From contig CAZUMW010000002.1 of NCBI GenBank assembly GCA_964621615.1, forward strand, positions 124,001 to 188,000: a DNA stretch of 64,000 nt, in the 5' to 3' direction. The notes beneath the pieces were generated by a model. That model had not been told where the DNA came from. It saw only the letters and a program-made list of their open reading frames with translations, and searched no databases. The DNA is from CAZUMW01 sp964621615 (GTDB lineage Bacteria; Desulfobacterota; WTBG01; CAIYCZ01; CAIRTM01). This document shows positions 19,237-28,258 of the stretch, piece after piece. The translations under genes and the position numbers were made by a program. How positions within the stretch are numbered: position 1 is the first letter of the stretch; every line of letters starts with the position of its first letter.

Positions 19237-20064
19237 TTAGCGCTCCTTCACAAAGCACAGCTCAGGTGCCTTTTCGATTGCGCCCGCCTCCTGTGCAAGC
19301 ATGAAAAAATCTGAAAGCCCCTGCCGGTAATCAGCGCTGAAATCGTATTTCAGGCTATTAAAATAGCCGGCAAGAAACTCGGGGGAAAACGGCTCCCACC
19401 GGGCAATATCGACCGAGATGGCATCGATGTGCTCGATGCTCATGTCGCGTGAGCGCCGGAAAGCCTCCCGCACGCGCGCGACAAGGCCGGGCCGGCGCTC
19501 GGCAAACTCCTTTCGGACAGCCCACACCGCATACACCATGGGGGCGCGGCGGTAGGCTTCCCACTGCTCGCCCAGATCATAAACATAGCAGCCTCCGGGG
19601 TTTGCATATGCGCGCAGGGCATCGTCGCCGATGAGCATGGCAGCATCTGCCTCCCGGAACATTTCCGGAAGGTCAGGCGGACACTCAAAAAAGCGGGGGG
19701 CAAGCCCGAACTTCCCGGCAAGCAGAATGCGCGCGAGCACCTGGGAAGTGCGTGATGTGTTTGACAGCGCAAGCGGCTTGTCATCAAGGCTATCTAAGGG
19801 GACCTTGCTGATGATGACGATGCTTTTGACCGGCCCGCGCGAGCTGACCGCCAGATCGGGAAGCAGCAGCACCTCTCCGGCGTTTCGCGCATATTCAATT
19901 GCGGGTATCGGGCTTATATCAAGCTCTCCCTGCAGCAGTCTGCTGCACAGGGCGATGGGCGTATCCTTGAAAAGATCAATGTCAAACACCGCGCCGTTTC
20001 GAACCAGCATGTGATACAGCGGCAGACAGTTAAGAAACTGAATGTGTCCTACGCGGGGGCGCAT
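19237..20064 (-). CDS. mqnA: Chorismate dehydratase MqnA
   Basis: Periplasmic-binding-protein fold enzyme that dehydrates chorismate to 3-[(1-carboxyvinyl)oxy]benzoate, the first step of the futalosine pathway. The N-terminus VGHIQFLNCLPLYH and the later LALSNTSRTSQVLARILL segment are characteristic; there is no signal peptide, as expected for the cytosolic enzyme. At 275 residues it has family length. It overlaps the end of mqnE by 16 bp and is 5 bp from mqnC, so the three are almost certainly co-translated. Confidence 0.92.
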   Translation of the reverse strand: MRPRVGHIQFLNCLPLYHMLVRNGAVFDIDLFKDTPIALCSRLLQGELDISPIPAIEYARNAGEVLLLPDLAVSSRGPVKSIVIISKVPLDSLDDKPLALSNTSRTSQVLARILLAGKFGLAPRFFECPPDLPEMFREADAAMLIGDDALRAYANPGGCYVYDLGEQWEAYRRAPMVYAVWAVRKEFAERRPGLVARVREAFRRSRDMSIEHIDAISVDIARWEPFSPEFLAGYFNSLKYDFSADYRQGLSDFFMLAQEAGAIEKAPELCFVKER

Positions 20065-21161
20065 GTGCCCTCCTGCTGCGGCACCGCATAGGCGCGCACG
20101 GTATTGTAGAGCGTATCGCGCTCAACCGGCACGGAGCCGGCTTCGGCTATAATGCCGAGCAGCTCGGCTTTTGTCAGCCCCGATGCGGTCTGCGCGCCGG
20201 CAGCATGGGTGATGCGCTCCTCGGTCACCGTGCCGTCTATGTCATCGGCCCCGAAGCACAGGGCGAGCTGGGCTGTTTTCAGCCCTGTCATAATCCAGTA
20301 GGCCTTTATGTGTTCAATGTTGTCAAGCATAAGGCGCGACACGCTGAACAGCCGCAGCATTTCACATGCAGAGGGCTTTTTACACTGTGAAAGAGCGGTG
20401 TTCTCCGGGTGAAACGGAAGCGGAATAAAGGTCTGAAACCCGCCTGTTTCATCCTGCAGGCGGCGTATCTGAAGCAGGTGATCGACAATTTCCTGAGCTG
20501 TTTCAATGTGCCCGTATAATAATGTTGCATTTGATTTAAGACCCAGCTGGTGGGCGGTTTTCATAATAGATAGCCACTGAGAGGACGATGCTTTATTCGG
20601 GCACAGCTCTCGGCGCACCCGGTCGCTCAGCACTTCCGCCCCGCCGCCGGGCATCGAGCAGAGGCCGGCCGCTTTGAGCGTTTCAAGCACCCCGGTGACC
20701 GTGCTGCCGGAGATTTCAGCAAAATACTGAAGCTCAACAGGGGTAAAGGCTTTTATGTGCAGGTCGGGGAACTGCTCGTGTATGCAGGCGACTATGTCAA
20801 CATACCGCGAAAACGGCAGGTCGGGGTGAAGGCCGCTTACCATATGAACCTCGGTAATCCCGTCGTGCATAGCCTGTGTTATTTTTTGGATTATTTCCTC
20901 CCGGGACATGAGGTACGCGCCCGCCTGTCCCGGGCCTTTGCTGAATGCGCAGAATGCGCATCGGGACACGCACACATTGGTCAAATTTATATGGCAGTTA
21001 ACGTTAAAAAAAACCCTTTTTCCGAACCGGCGCTTTTTTTCGGTAAACGCGTGCTGTCCCAGGCGGAGGATATCTGTGCATGAAAGCAGGGCCAGTCCGT
21101 CGTCCCGGTCAAGGCGGCCGCCGCGCTCCAGTTTTTCTTCAATGTTATCAATAGCGCTCAT
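20049..21161 (-). CDS. mqnE: Aminofutalosine synthase MqnE (radical SAM)
   Basis: Radical SAM enzyme joining the MqnA product with the adenosyl radical to give aminofutalosine. CxxxCxxC is C64-C68-C71, preceded by FFNVNCHINLTNVC, close to the MqnE consensus (FNVNRHINPTN), and followed by the GLHPDLPF segment. Length 370 residues. The RBS CAGGTGAT precedes the ATG. First gene of the operon, behind a good sigma70 promoter. Paralogous with mqnC but distinguished by these segments. Confidence 0.92.
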   Translation of the reverse strand: MSAIDNIEEKLERGGRLDRDDGLALLSCTDILRLGQHAFTEKKRRFGKRVFFNVNCHINLTNVCVSRCAFCAFSKGPGQAGAYLMSREEIIQKITQAMHDGITEVHMVSGLHPDLPFSRYVDIVACIHEQFPDLHIKAFTPVELQYFAEISGSTVTGVLETLKAAGLCSMPGGGAEVLSDRVRRELCPNKASSSQWLSIMKTAHQLGLKSNATLLYGHIETAQEIVDHLLQIRRLQDETGGFQTFIPLPFHPENTALSQCKKPSACEMLRLFSVSRLMLDNIEHIKAYWIMTGLKTAQLALCFGADDIDGTVTEERITHAAGAQTASGLTKAELLGIIAEAGSVPVERDTLYNTVRAYAVPQQEGTCAPA

Positions 21162-21211
21162 ATCACCTGTTCGGTATAAAAAGAAAAGACAACCGGTAAC
21201 ATAATCTATTC

Positions 21212-21239
21212 ATTTTATCGCTGATGGCTTGGTTGTCAA
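21212..21239 (-). promoter_or_regulatory. Promoter of the mqnEAC operon
   Basis: Minus-strand TTGACA-N16-TAAAAT, about 50 bp upstream of mqnE. Confidence 0.65.
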
Positions 21240-21350
21240 TTTAAAATGACGCAGCAAACCTGTAACCTGAATAAAAAAAACAAGATCACGGGAATTAAAT
21301 TATTTTTAATGTATTTCATGTACATAATACATGCTGACGGAATAATTCCA

Positions 21351-21379
21351 TTGACAAATATATTTTTGCACAGTAGTAT
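21351..21379 (+). promoter_or_regulatory. Candidate promoter for the secreted chelatase-like gene
   Basis: TTGACA-N17-TAGTAT; it would give a leader of about 145 nt that includes the AT-rich hairpin at 21413-21446. Confidence 0.5.
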
Positions 21380-21532
21380 TTATCGTATATGAATCTTTTG
21401 GCTGTTTTCTTTGCTATAAAATAATATAAATATATATATTTATAGCATAAATAAGCTCCAAAGAGTGTTCAGTTATCGTAATTGTATGATTTAAGATCAT
21501 TTTTTACACCAATCCGTGAGGGGGAACTTATT

Positions 21533-24187
21533 ATGGGCAAAAAACAGCTTTTAATCACCGTAATTTTACTGACAGCAGCTTTCTTCATATGTCCCGTTTC
21601 AGGCAAATGCGAAAAAATAGGTGTTTTATATGTGGTTCACGGCGGGTTTGATGAATTTCATCCCCAGCATTTGTGGGATGCCTCGATACAGCTGTTTTCC
21701 TACCGACCCGACCATATTGTCCATAAAAATTTTATCTGGAACAGCGGGGAGTGGCAGTCCATTTTAGCGGCCGGCAATGCCCCAAAAGAAATAGGAAAAT
21801 ATGGGTTTGAGTATGAGCGCCTGGGCGGTACGGACCCGTTTCATGCCCTTACAGACAGCCAGATCGCCCAGCTGGAAAGCAGGCTGAATGCGGCGAGCTG
21901 TCCGGATGTTTCCTTTGTTGTCGATTACGCCTCATGGATGGCAGGCGACCGTGTCGAGCATTATGCCTATCCCCGCTTTATTTATTCGCCTCCTGAATAC
22001 CTTGAATCGGGCTTTTTGATGCCGGAAGCACGCATTGCCGATGTGACCTACTGCGGCGAGCAGGAAACCGACGATGTGGTGCTTGCTTTTAATAATGGAA
22101 CTGCCGCCTTTACAGAAGGGGCCGTGCTTTCAGGCAGTGCGAGCGGAGCGACCGCTGAAATCGATGAAGTGCTCGTGACCTCCGGGAGCTGGACATCCGG
22201 TGATGCTGCAGGAATTCTGTCTCTTTCCAATCTGGAATATACTTCCGGAACCTGTGCCAGATCAGGCAATGTCTGCTCTGAAACTTCAGATTGCGGGTTT
22301 GCTGAATCATGTTTAGGGAATTATTTTGCCGACGGAGAGACCATCACTGATAGCGGTGCAGCTGCCGGGAGCGCTAATGCTGTCGGCACCACTCATTGGG
22401 AAGGGTGTGATGCGCAGCGATATAATGTTGACGGACCGGCCGAGCGTTTTATACAGGCCGGAGTTGATAAGATAGTCGTTGTCGATCTTACGACCGGGGG
22501 CGTGCGGTTTTTCAAAACATTCGATGTCATTCAGAAGATACAGCTTGCGCTTGAGCACAACGGTGTGTCGATTCCCGTGGATTGGGTTAACGACCCGTAC
22601 AACCTTATGGCATCATCTTATCCGACCGATCCGATTGGATATAACGGCCGATACTGGACGCCTGATCTCAATGAGCCAAGCGTCGACCCATCCGTGCCGC
22701 TTGATTCACATCCAAACCCGGTTGCCGCGGATACAGACCTTGCCCTGCTGCACGTTACCGGTATCGAGGAAGGGTTTTCCGATACGGTTGCTGACAGTGA
22801 TACCGGGGTTTTGCTGCTGAATCATGCTACCCGTGATTATGCCCAGAATTTTGACCCGAAGATCGATGACACGCTCGTTTTGAATGAAAATATCAAAACG
22901 CTTCTCCTGTCCCGCCACCCGGAAATGGATTCTGACAATATTATCGGCGCATATATGGGCGTTAAGGAATACGGCCCGACCGGTGTTTTTGAGCGTACCC
23001 GTGAGATGCGCGGGGAAAACCTGGGGCATGCCTGGCTCTATGAAGGCAATTCACAAATAGCGATAGACTTTAAAGACGGTACGGCAGCATTTAACGTCGG
23101 CTCGACCATCACCGGCCAAACATCGGGGGCTGAGGCGGTTGTTGATCAGGTTATACTGCTAAACGGAACATGGTCATCAGGAAACGCTGTCGGTACGTTG
23201 ATTGTAAGCAGCACAGACGTCGGCGCCTTTGAAAAAAATGAGATCATCAGCGGTGGTGCAACACCTTCTGGCAGCGCAACGGCGGCCAGCCTGACCAAAT
23301 GGGCCGATACCATGCCCGGAGATGAGTGGGGCTACCGGTACTGGGATGCACTTGAGTATTTAAAAAACAGAGGGGTCGGCCATATTGTTATCGGATTTCC
23401 GCAGATAGTGACCGATTCGGTTCTGAATCTGGTGGAAATACCCAATCAGATCGGTAAGGAAATCGGCATAAAAACCTGGCAGGACTGGGGGGTATTTGAT
23501 TATGCAGCCTATCCTGGTATAGGCCATCCGTTTGCCGATTACTGGGGCGTCTGGGTTGACACCGATTGCGGCGGCGTGCCCTGCTGTTTTGAAATGGGCG
23601 GCTGCGGAGACCCGTCACGGCCCTATCCCCCGCCGCGACAGACAACCGGGGCTCGGGGTGATCTTGACCCCTCTATGGCGTATGATTTGAGCGACTACGG
23701 TCATCTCGGCTATGATGAAACGGGTGCAAGCGGTGCCCCCGATCCAGAGGGACCGGTTCAAAATCAGTATACAGGCACATGGGCCATGTATTCTGCGCCC
23801 AATGACGCGTCAGAGCTGGCATCAATTATTGCAAATCATGTTCTGGAAACTGCGGGCTGCCCGACGATAGTTGACCTTGCCGATTTCAGTGCGCAGCCGG
23901 GGAGAAATAAAATTACCCTGACGTGGAAAACCGCCTCAGAGATTGATACTGCAGGATTCAACCTCTATCGCAGTGAGTCGGAAAAAGGTGAATATAAAAA
24001 GATAAACGAGGCTCTGATTCCCTCGCGCGGCTCTTCAACTGAAGGCGCTGAGTATGTGTTTGTGGACACGCAGCTGAAAAACAGAAAGCGGTACTATTAT
24101 ACACTTGAAGATATCGATATAAATGGTACGGCTACGCGTCATGGGCCGGTTGAGGCCCGCCCCGGGTTGTTTGCCGGGATCAGGTAG
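21533..24187 (+). CDS. Secreted ferrochelatase-like protein with two inserted repeat domains and a FN3-like C-terminus
   Basis: 884 residues with a signal peptide ending near SGKC. The core aligns with the lipoprotein at 42638-44440 and has ferrochelatase-superfamily features: GVLYVVHGG near the N-terminus and, late in the core, YLKNRGVGHIVIGFPQIVTD, which resembles the GFxxDxxET region of ferrochelatases. Two related insertions (about 181-286 and 506-592) share the pattern GTAAF..G..TG.TSGA...W.SG.A.GTL; both are absent from the paralogue. Residues from about 780 form a fibronectin-III-like domain (TWKTASEIDTAGFNLYRS). ATG at 21533 follows GAGGGGGA. Chelatase activity is not shown; it may act on a tetrapyrrole outside the cytoplasm. 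Confidence 0.6.
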   Translation: MGKKQLLITVILLTAAFFICPVSGKCEKIGVLYVVHGGFDEFHPQHLWDASIQLFSYRPDHIVHKNFIWNSGEWQSILAAGNAPKEIGKYGFEYERLGGTDPFHALTDSQIAQLESRLNAASCPDVSFVVDYASWMAGDRVEHYAYPRFIYSPPEYLESGFLMPEARIADVTYCGEQETDDVVLAFNNGTAAFTEGAVLSGSASGATAEIDEVLVTSGSWTSGDAAGILSLSNLEYTSGTCARSGNVCSETSDCGFAESCLGNYFADGETITDSGAAAGSANAVGTTHWEGCDAQRYNVDGPAERFIQAGVDKIVVVDLTTGGVRFFKTFDVIQKIQLALEHNGVSIPVDWVNDPYNLMASSYPTDPIGYNGRYWTPDLNEPSVDPSVPLDSHPNPVAADTDLALLHVTGIEEGFSDTVADSDTGVLLLNHATRDYAQNFDPKIDDTLVLNENIKTLLLSRHPEMDSDNIIGAYMGVKEYGPTGVFERTREMRGENLGHAWLYEGNSQIAIDFKDGTAAFNVGSTITGQTSGAEAVVDQVILLNGTWSSGNAVGTLIVSSTDVGAFEKNEIISGGATPSGSATAASLTKWADTMPGDEWGYRYWDALEYLKNRGVGHIVIGFPQIVTDSVLNLVEIPNQIGKEIGIKTWQDWGVFDYAAYPGIGHPFADYWGVWVDTDCGGVPCCFEMGGCGDPSRPYPPPRQTTGARGDLDPSMAYDLSDYGHLGYDETGASGAPDPEGPVQNQYTGTWAMYSAPNDASELASIIANHVLETAGCPTIVDLADFSAQPGRNKITLTWKTASEIDTAGFNLYRSESEKGEYKKINEALIPSRGSSTEGAEYVFVDTQLKNRKRYYYTLEDIDINGTATRHGPVEARPGLFAGIR

Positions 24188-24470
24188 ACAGATGAGGCGA
24201 ACATTATTTGAAAAAATACATTTCCTGGAATATTGAAAGCCTGTAAATGCCCATAAGAAGTTTCCGGAGCAGCATAAGCGTTAAAAGAATACAAGAACCC
24301 AGGAGATCAATTCAGAAAAAAATATGGCATTCAGGACTTTGTTTCTTCTGTGCGCAGCATAGAATATTATCGAAAACAGTATCGACATAATAACCGGAAG
24401 GTAATTCCAATCGCATGATAATTTTATGAACTATGAAGCGATATTTCCGGTTGTGGGTAGCCGGAAAAAA

Positions 24471-24505
24471 AGATTGCTTCGTTGTTACCTTCCTCACAAT
24501 GAACG
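24471..24505 (+). repeat. Dispersed intergenic repeat, copy 2 (diverged)
   Basis: AGATTGCTTCGTTGTTACC followed by CTCACAATGAACGGG, the same layout as copies near 1233 and 38148 with several substitutions. Confidence 0.55.
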
Positions 24506-24547
24506 GGTTTTCTGTTTTTTACTGCAGGCATGTCATGTATGGGGTCT

Positions 24548-24592
24548 AAAAAAAAACTGCCGGAGCAGGCTACTGCTCCGGCAGTTTTTTTT
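24548..24592. terminator. Bidirectional intrinsic terminator
   Basis: A-run, then a 13-bp perfect stem ACTGCCGGAGCAG / CTGCTCCGGCAGT with a GCTA loop, then a T-run. It works on both strands between the chelatase-like gene (+) and the MFS gene (-). Confidence 0.93.
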
Positions 24593-24646
24593 ATGTTCAC
24601 AGTAACTGTCTATATTGTGAGAGAAGGTTTTTGGGGCTATCGTTTA

Positions 24647-26032
24647 CTATTTTCTGACTATTTCATCATTAACGCGGTTTTTCATAATAAGCAGCCACAC
24701 CGCCAGTAAAATATCAGCTGCGCCTTTCAGCCCGAACGCCCACCCCGGGCCGAGTACGTCATAGAGGTACCCGCCGACCTGAAGAAAAAACAGCATGCCG
24801 ATGGGCTGCATGGTGTTCAGCCCCCCGAGCAGCGATCCGACCAGCTCTTTGGGTGAGGCGTCTGTTGCAAGGGTGTTTGCCCCCGCAATGGAGCCCGACA
24901 GGCCGAAGCCCAGCAGTATAACCGCTCCGTATACCATGCCGGAAAACGGGCTCGGCGAAACCGCGATAATCAGCAGCCCCACCCCGGCACAGGTGACCGT
25001 GACCAGCAGCGTGGCCATCCGTCCCCATTTATCCAGTAAGATTCCGCAGATGGGAAAAGAAACCGCTGTCACAACACTCAAAATCGCCATGGGGATGGCG
25101 CCTTTTTTTGTCGCTTCCACTGAGAGTAATTGGATTTTTTCCCCATGCTGGACTGCCCAGGCAATGATAAATGTAGCCATAACCGTTATGTCGGCGCGGC
25201 CGATCAGAGAGCATAAATAGCTGGTTTTAAGGGCCGGGCTTTTCTTGACCATGTGAAAAATTGCTTTTATATCCTTTTTTTCCCGGCTGGTTGTTTCAGG
25301 CATTCTTTCTTTAAGAAAAAGCGTTGTTGCGACAAGCCCCACAAAAGACATAACTGACGCAAACACGAACAGCCCGGCAACGCCGGTTTTTTCGCCAAGA
25401 GGCGCAACGGCGGTAAATATCAGAATGCTTGCCAGGCCCATCATCATGCCGTTCAGGGCCATTCCCTTGCCGCGGTCTTTTTCAAAGGTATAGTCTGCAA
25501 CCATGGTAATAAACTGCGGATAGACAAGAATCAGGCCGATGCCCACGATAAGCCGCAGCAGGTACGCAGTGAAAAGTCCCGGAGCAAACGGCAGAAACTC
25601 CTGCGCCCGCCCGGGGGCAAAGTTAAGCAGTGCGCATACTTTGGCGGCAAAAGCCGGTGAAATATTAAGCGCTGCCGCAATCTCAGGAGACTGCCCGAAC
25701 AGATAATAAAAGACAATGAGCGTTATGAAGCCGATTATGGCAAGTATTTTCCGTCCGAATTTATCAGACAGAACTCCCACCAGCCCGACAAAGGCCAGGG
25801 TGGCGATCTGACTCATGTTCTGCAGAAACCCATTCACATAGCCGTAAAAATCAGGCGATACATTGATGACATCTTTTAAAAATGCGGGCTGTATAATGGC
25901 GGGCATAACCATGAGCATGCCCACAAACAGCGTATTCAAATACAGAAAAAAGAAATTCACCCGGCTCAGGTCCGGTGCGACTTCTATGCCGGCAAATTTT
26001 TTCGGCGCCGGTGATACTGTCTGCTGTTCCAT
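24647..26032 (-). CDS. MFS transporter
   Basis: 461-residue major facilitator with about 12 hydrophobic helices. The cytoplasmic loop 2-3 signature reads VGVLSDKFGRKILAIIGF (G-x3-D-x-GR-(K/R)), and a second half-motif CGILLDKWGRMATLL follows in the C-terminal half. The ATG at 26032 has AAGGGGGC upstream; upstream in-frame codons lack an RBS. It is 52 bp downstream of the cupredoxin-like gene and is probably co-transcribed with it and the flavoprotein at 26632. Substrate unknown; the context suggests the compound handled by this island. Confidence 0.88.
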   Translation of the reverse strand: MEQQTVSPAPKKFAGIEVAPDLSRVNFFFLYLNTLFVGMLMVMPAIIQPAFLKDVINVSPDFYGYVNGFLQNMSQIATLAFVGLVGVLSDKFGRKILAIIGFITLIVFYYLFGQSPEIAAALNISPAFAAKVCALLNFAPGRAQEFLPFAPGLFTAYLLRLIVGIGLILVYPQFITMVADYTFEKDRGKGMALNGMMMGLASILIFTAVAPLGEKTGVAGLFVFASVMSFVGLVATTLFLKERMPETTSREKKDIKAIFHMVKKSPALKTSYLCSLIGRADITVMATFIIAWAVQHGEKIQLLSVEATKKGAIPMAILSVVTAVSFPICGILLDKWGRMATLLVTVTCAGVGLLIIAVSPSPFSGMVYGAVILLGFGLSGSIAGANTLATDASPKELVGSLLGGLNTMQPIGMLFFLQVGGYLYDVLGPGWAFGLKGAADILLAVWLLIMKNRVNDEIVRK

Positions 26033-26084
26033 GAACTGCCCCCTTCGGATAGTTTTTAGAGTAAAGTGGCGTGACAATCAGCCG

Positions 26085-26561
26085 TCACTTTTTGACGACC
26101 ACCGTTGCGCTGAACGCGGTTATCCGCTGCCGGGAATCATGCCATTCATCGGTGACTGAGGGTACTTTCCGTACCGCATATTTATATGTGCCCGTCTCAA
26201 TAAAGCAGAGGCTTGCCACCGCGCCGTGGGGTATCCTGTTTGAAATAAAAGAGCCTTCCTGACCAACTACAAAGTGAACCGGGCTTTTGCAGGCAAGCGT
26301 CACCTGTTTGTTTTGAAATTGTATCTCTATCGGCCGCTTGGATTCGTTGATCCAGACAACGGTTGTGCCCGGTTTGATAGTAACCGTTTCGGGAGTAACG
26401 GCCCCGGTGTAGTGAATACGGATGATCTTGTGCATTTTTGTGGCTTTTTCCGGCTGTATTTTTTTAGCAGCCGGTTCCTCCTTAGCGCAAAAACACTGAA
26501 GCGGGCATAACAAAAAAGTGATAACAACAAAAAAGGTTACGGATATTCTGTTAAACTTCAT
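26085..26561 (-). CDS. Exported cupredoxin-like protein
   Basis: 158 residues with a clear signal peptide (hydrophobic 7-24, then CFCAKEEPA). The mature part reads like a cupredoxin beta barrel: VTPETVTIKPGTTVVWINES early, and a late LCFIETGTYKYAV strand where the copper-loop Cys would sit. The usual His ligands are not obvious, so copper binding is uncertain. RBS GGGAGGAC before the ATG. Lies between a flavoprotein and an MFS transporter on the same strand. Function unknown. Confidence 0.5.
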   Translation of the reverse strand: MKFNRISVTFFVVITFLLCPLQCFCAKEEPAAKKIQPEKATKMHKIIRIHYTGAVTPETVTIKPGTTVVWINESKRPIEIQFQNKQVTLACKSPVHFVVGQEGSFISNRIPHGAVASLCFIETGTYKYAVRKVPSVTDEWHDSRQRITAFSATVVVKK

Positions 26562-26631
26562 GACATGTCCTCCCTGCGCTGAGGTTTAAATGGTTTTCTG
26601 TAAAAGAGAATAAATATACCGGCATTGTTAT

Positions 26632-27978
26632 TTATTGCCGCATTGTTGTCGGAAAGCCTGCTTTGATACAGTCATTAAAAATAACCTCAAGCGGATCGGT
26701 CTTCATGTTTTGTAATTTTTTAAAAATATCGGGCCGGTTTCTGGATAGAGCAGGCATGATTTCAGCCATAGCTTCAGCTACAATCTTCGGAGTCTCATAC
26801 GGGTCCAGTATGCCGGTGAGCGTTTTATGAATACAGCTCAGCAGATAATCAATGTCATCTGAGCTGAGACAATAGGGAAGCACGGCATTTCTGATCATGT
26901 CTTTATAATCATATACGGTTATCACTTCATCACGCCACCAGTCTATATATTCCGAAACTCCCGTCCGGGAAATATCACCTTCTGCAAGTGCAAAGGTAAC
27001 CGCATTTGCCGCTTTCCAGCCGCTTATAACAGCACCAGTCATTTCGGCTTCCTGACACCACACCGCGTCCGATATAAGCAGCACCTGGTCCTTGTACGGG
27101 TCTGTTATATGGGAGTACATATTCCCCACAATGGGGAGGCAGCGTTTTTTCTCCGCATGGGAAAACCACGGCGCAAAATAGCCGGTGTCCATGAACCGGT
27201 TGAGCGCTCCCTGCATATCGGCGCCCGGGTGGAGGCAGGTAGCCATGACAAAGTGATCGTCAGACCCGGCGCGCGGCGTCATCCATATACGCATCGGCGG
27301 GTTTTCGTTAAGAAAAATCTGATAAAGCGCATATTTTTCCGGCGGCTCCACCCCGCACATTTCATAGCCGCAGGTGGTTGCGGTTCCGTAATAGTGGCGA
27401 TTGCGGTTGCATCCGAGCGATTTTGCAAGGCGTGATGACCGGCCGTCGGCGCCTATGACAAATTTTCCGTAGAACCGTCTGCCTTCCGCGGTGTGTACGG
27501 TGACGGTACCGTTTTCGGTTGCAGTCCCGATAACATTATATGACGGAAAAATATCAACATTATATCGGGATGCCTCGCCGAGAAGGCTTTGCAGCAGTGC
27601 TCCTTTGTCATATGTGGCGCTGATTCTTCCCTCCTGCCCCCGTGCAGCATTTTGTGCATAATCGCCGAGCTGAATTTTGTTTCCGGTATAGGAGCATATA
27701 GACCAGGTATAGAAATCCCGGTGGGCCCCTTCATACGGTACCGAAAATCCGTAGCGAGGGAAACAGAAGCGGCGTTCCCGCTCATTCAGCAAAACGCGCT
27801 CGCCAAGATATTTCCCGGTAAGCGTGACCACCATCATGCTGCACGCGCGGTTAATATCTGTGATGGTTTTTTTACGTTCAACAAGAGCGACAGAGAGTCC
27901 GTTTTCGCCTGCGGCTTTGGCTGCCATGAGCCCTGCAGGCCCTGCTCCGACAATAACAAGATCGTATGAGTTCGTCAT
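26632..27978 (-). CDS. GGR/FixC-type FAD-dependent oxidoreductase 1
   Basis: Flavoprotein of the geranylgeranyl-reductase / FixC superfamily. The FAD dinucleotide motif is YDLVIVGAGPAGLMAAKAA at the N-terminus, with the second FAD segment VIGADGRSSRLAKSLG in the middle and an LLISDAVW (GD-type) motif later. The ATG at 27978 is chosen for its GGGGAGA RBS; upstream codons to 28041 would overlap the promoter. It is paralogous to the proteins at 45279 and 52382. Such enzymes reduce isoprenoid C=C bonds using reduced ferredoxin or pass electrons to quinone. Operon head, controlled by a palindromic element at 28008-28020. Confidence 0.78.
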   Translation of the reverse strand: MTNSYDLVIVGAGPAGLMAAKAAGENGLSVALVERKKTITDINRACSMMVVTLTGKYLGERVLLNERERRFCFPRYGFSVPYEGAHRDFYTWSICSYTGNKIQLGDYAQNAARGQEGRISATYDKGALLQSLLGEASRYNVDIFPSYNVIGTATENGTVTVHTAEGRRFYGKFVIGADGRSSRLAKSLGCNRNRHYYGTATTCGYEMCGVEPPEKYALYQIFLNENPPMRIWMTPRAGSDDHFVMATCLHPGADMQGALNRFMDTGYFAPWFSHAEKKRCLPIVGNMYSHITDPYKDQVLLISDAVWCQEAEMTGAVISGWKAANAVTFALAEGDISRTGVSEYIDWWRDEVITVYDYKDMIRNAVLPYCLSSDDIDYLLSCIHKTLTGILDPYETPKIVAEAMAEIMPALSRNRPDIFKKLQNMKTDPLEVIFNDCIKAGFPTTMRQ

Positions 27979-28007
27979 ATCATCTCCCCGGCAAAAAACC
28001 TTATAGT

Positions 28008-28020
28008 ATTCCGATAGAAT
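28008..28020. promoter_or_regulatory. Palindromic element, type B (operator candidate)
   Basis: ATTC-CGATA-GAAT, about 13-25 bp downstream of the predicted transcription start of the minus-strand flavoprotein operon. Near-identical elements occur at 51804-51816 and 53724-53738. Confidence 0.55.
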
Positions 28021-28039
28021 TGTTTCATAGACACAATAC

Positions 28040-28068
28040 AATGTAGATCAAATTAGATGGTCTGTCAA
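28040..28068 (-). promoter_or_regulatory. Promoter of the flavoprotein-cupredoxin-MFS operon
   Basis: Minus-strand TTGACA-N17-TACATT, ending about 60 bp before the ATG. Confidence 0.65.
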
Positions 28069-28134
28069 TGAATTTAGTATGAATCTCAGCAAACTCTTTT
28101 TGCTGAAAAAAATCAGGGCCCGGGAAAATAGTTC

Positions 28135-28163
28135 TTGACAAACAATAATTCCTAAAATATTAT
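28135..28163 (+). promoter_or_regulatory. Strong promoter of the FDBR-like operon
   Basis: TTGACA-N17-TATTAT. The sequence from the -10 through the operator (TATTATTCT-N7-GTAGTC) is shared with the promoter region near 63442-63470. Confidence 0.85.
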
Positions 28164-28173
28164 TCTTAATATA

Positions 28174-28190
28174 GTAGTCCTAAAGACTAC
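28174..28190. promoter_or_regulatory. 17-bp operator, type A
   Basis: GTAGTCCTAAAGACTAC: perfect 6-bp arms GTAGTC/GACTAC around CTAAA, starting a few bases after the predicted transcription start. The identical 17-mer occurs inverted at 63418-63434 before the Etf/FAD-oxidase operon. Probable binding site of one of the PadR regulators at 53.7-54.8 kb. Confidence 0.8.
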
Positions 28191-28258
28191 ATTTATCTAA
28201 CCACATATAGCTGAGCTAGCCGTAAACAATCAATGCCTCCACGATGAAAGGGCATACT

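Larger units (their letters stand above)
21162..21532. other. Long AT-rich divergent regulatory region
   Basis: No gene. Besides the mqn promoter it contains GGAATAATTCC (21339-21349) directly before a TTGACA, an inverted repeat ATGTATT/AATACAT (21309-21315 and 21326-21332), and an AT-rich hairpin with GCTATAAA/TTTATAGC arms (21413-21420 and 21439-21446) in the presumed leader of the next gene. Confidence 0.5.
24188..24646. other. Convergent intergenic stretch
   Basis: No gene seen. It holds a weak copy of the dispersed repeat (AGATTGCTTCGTTGTTACC near 24471) and a strong bidirectional terminator. Confidence 0.6.
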
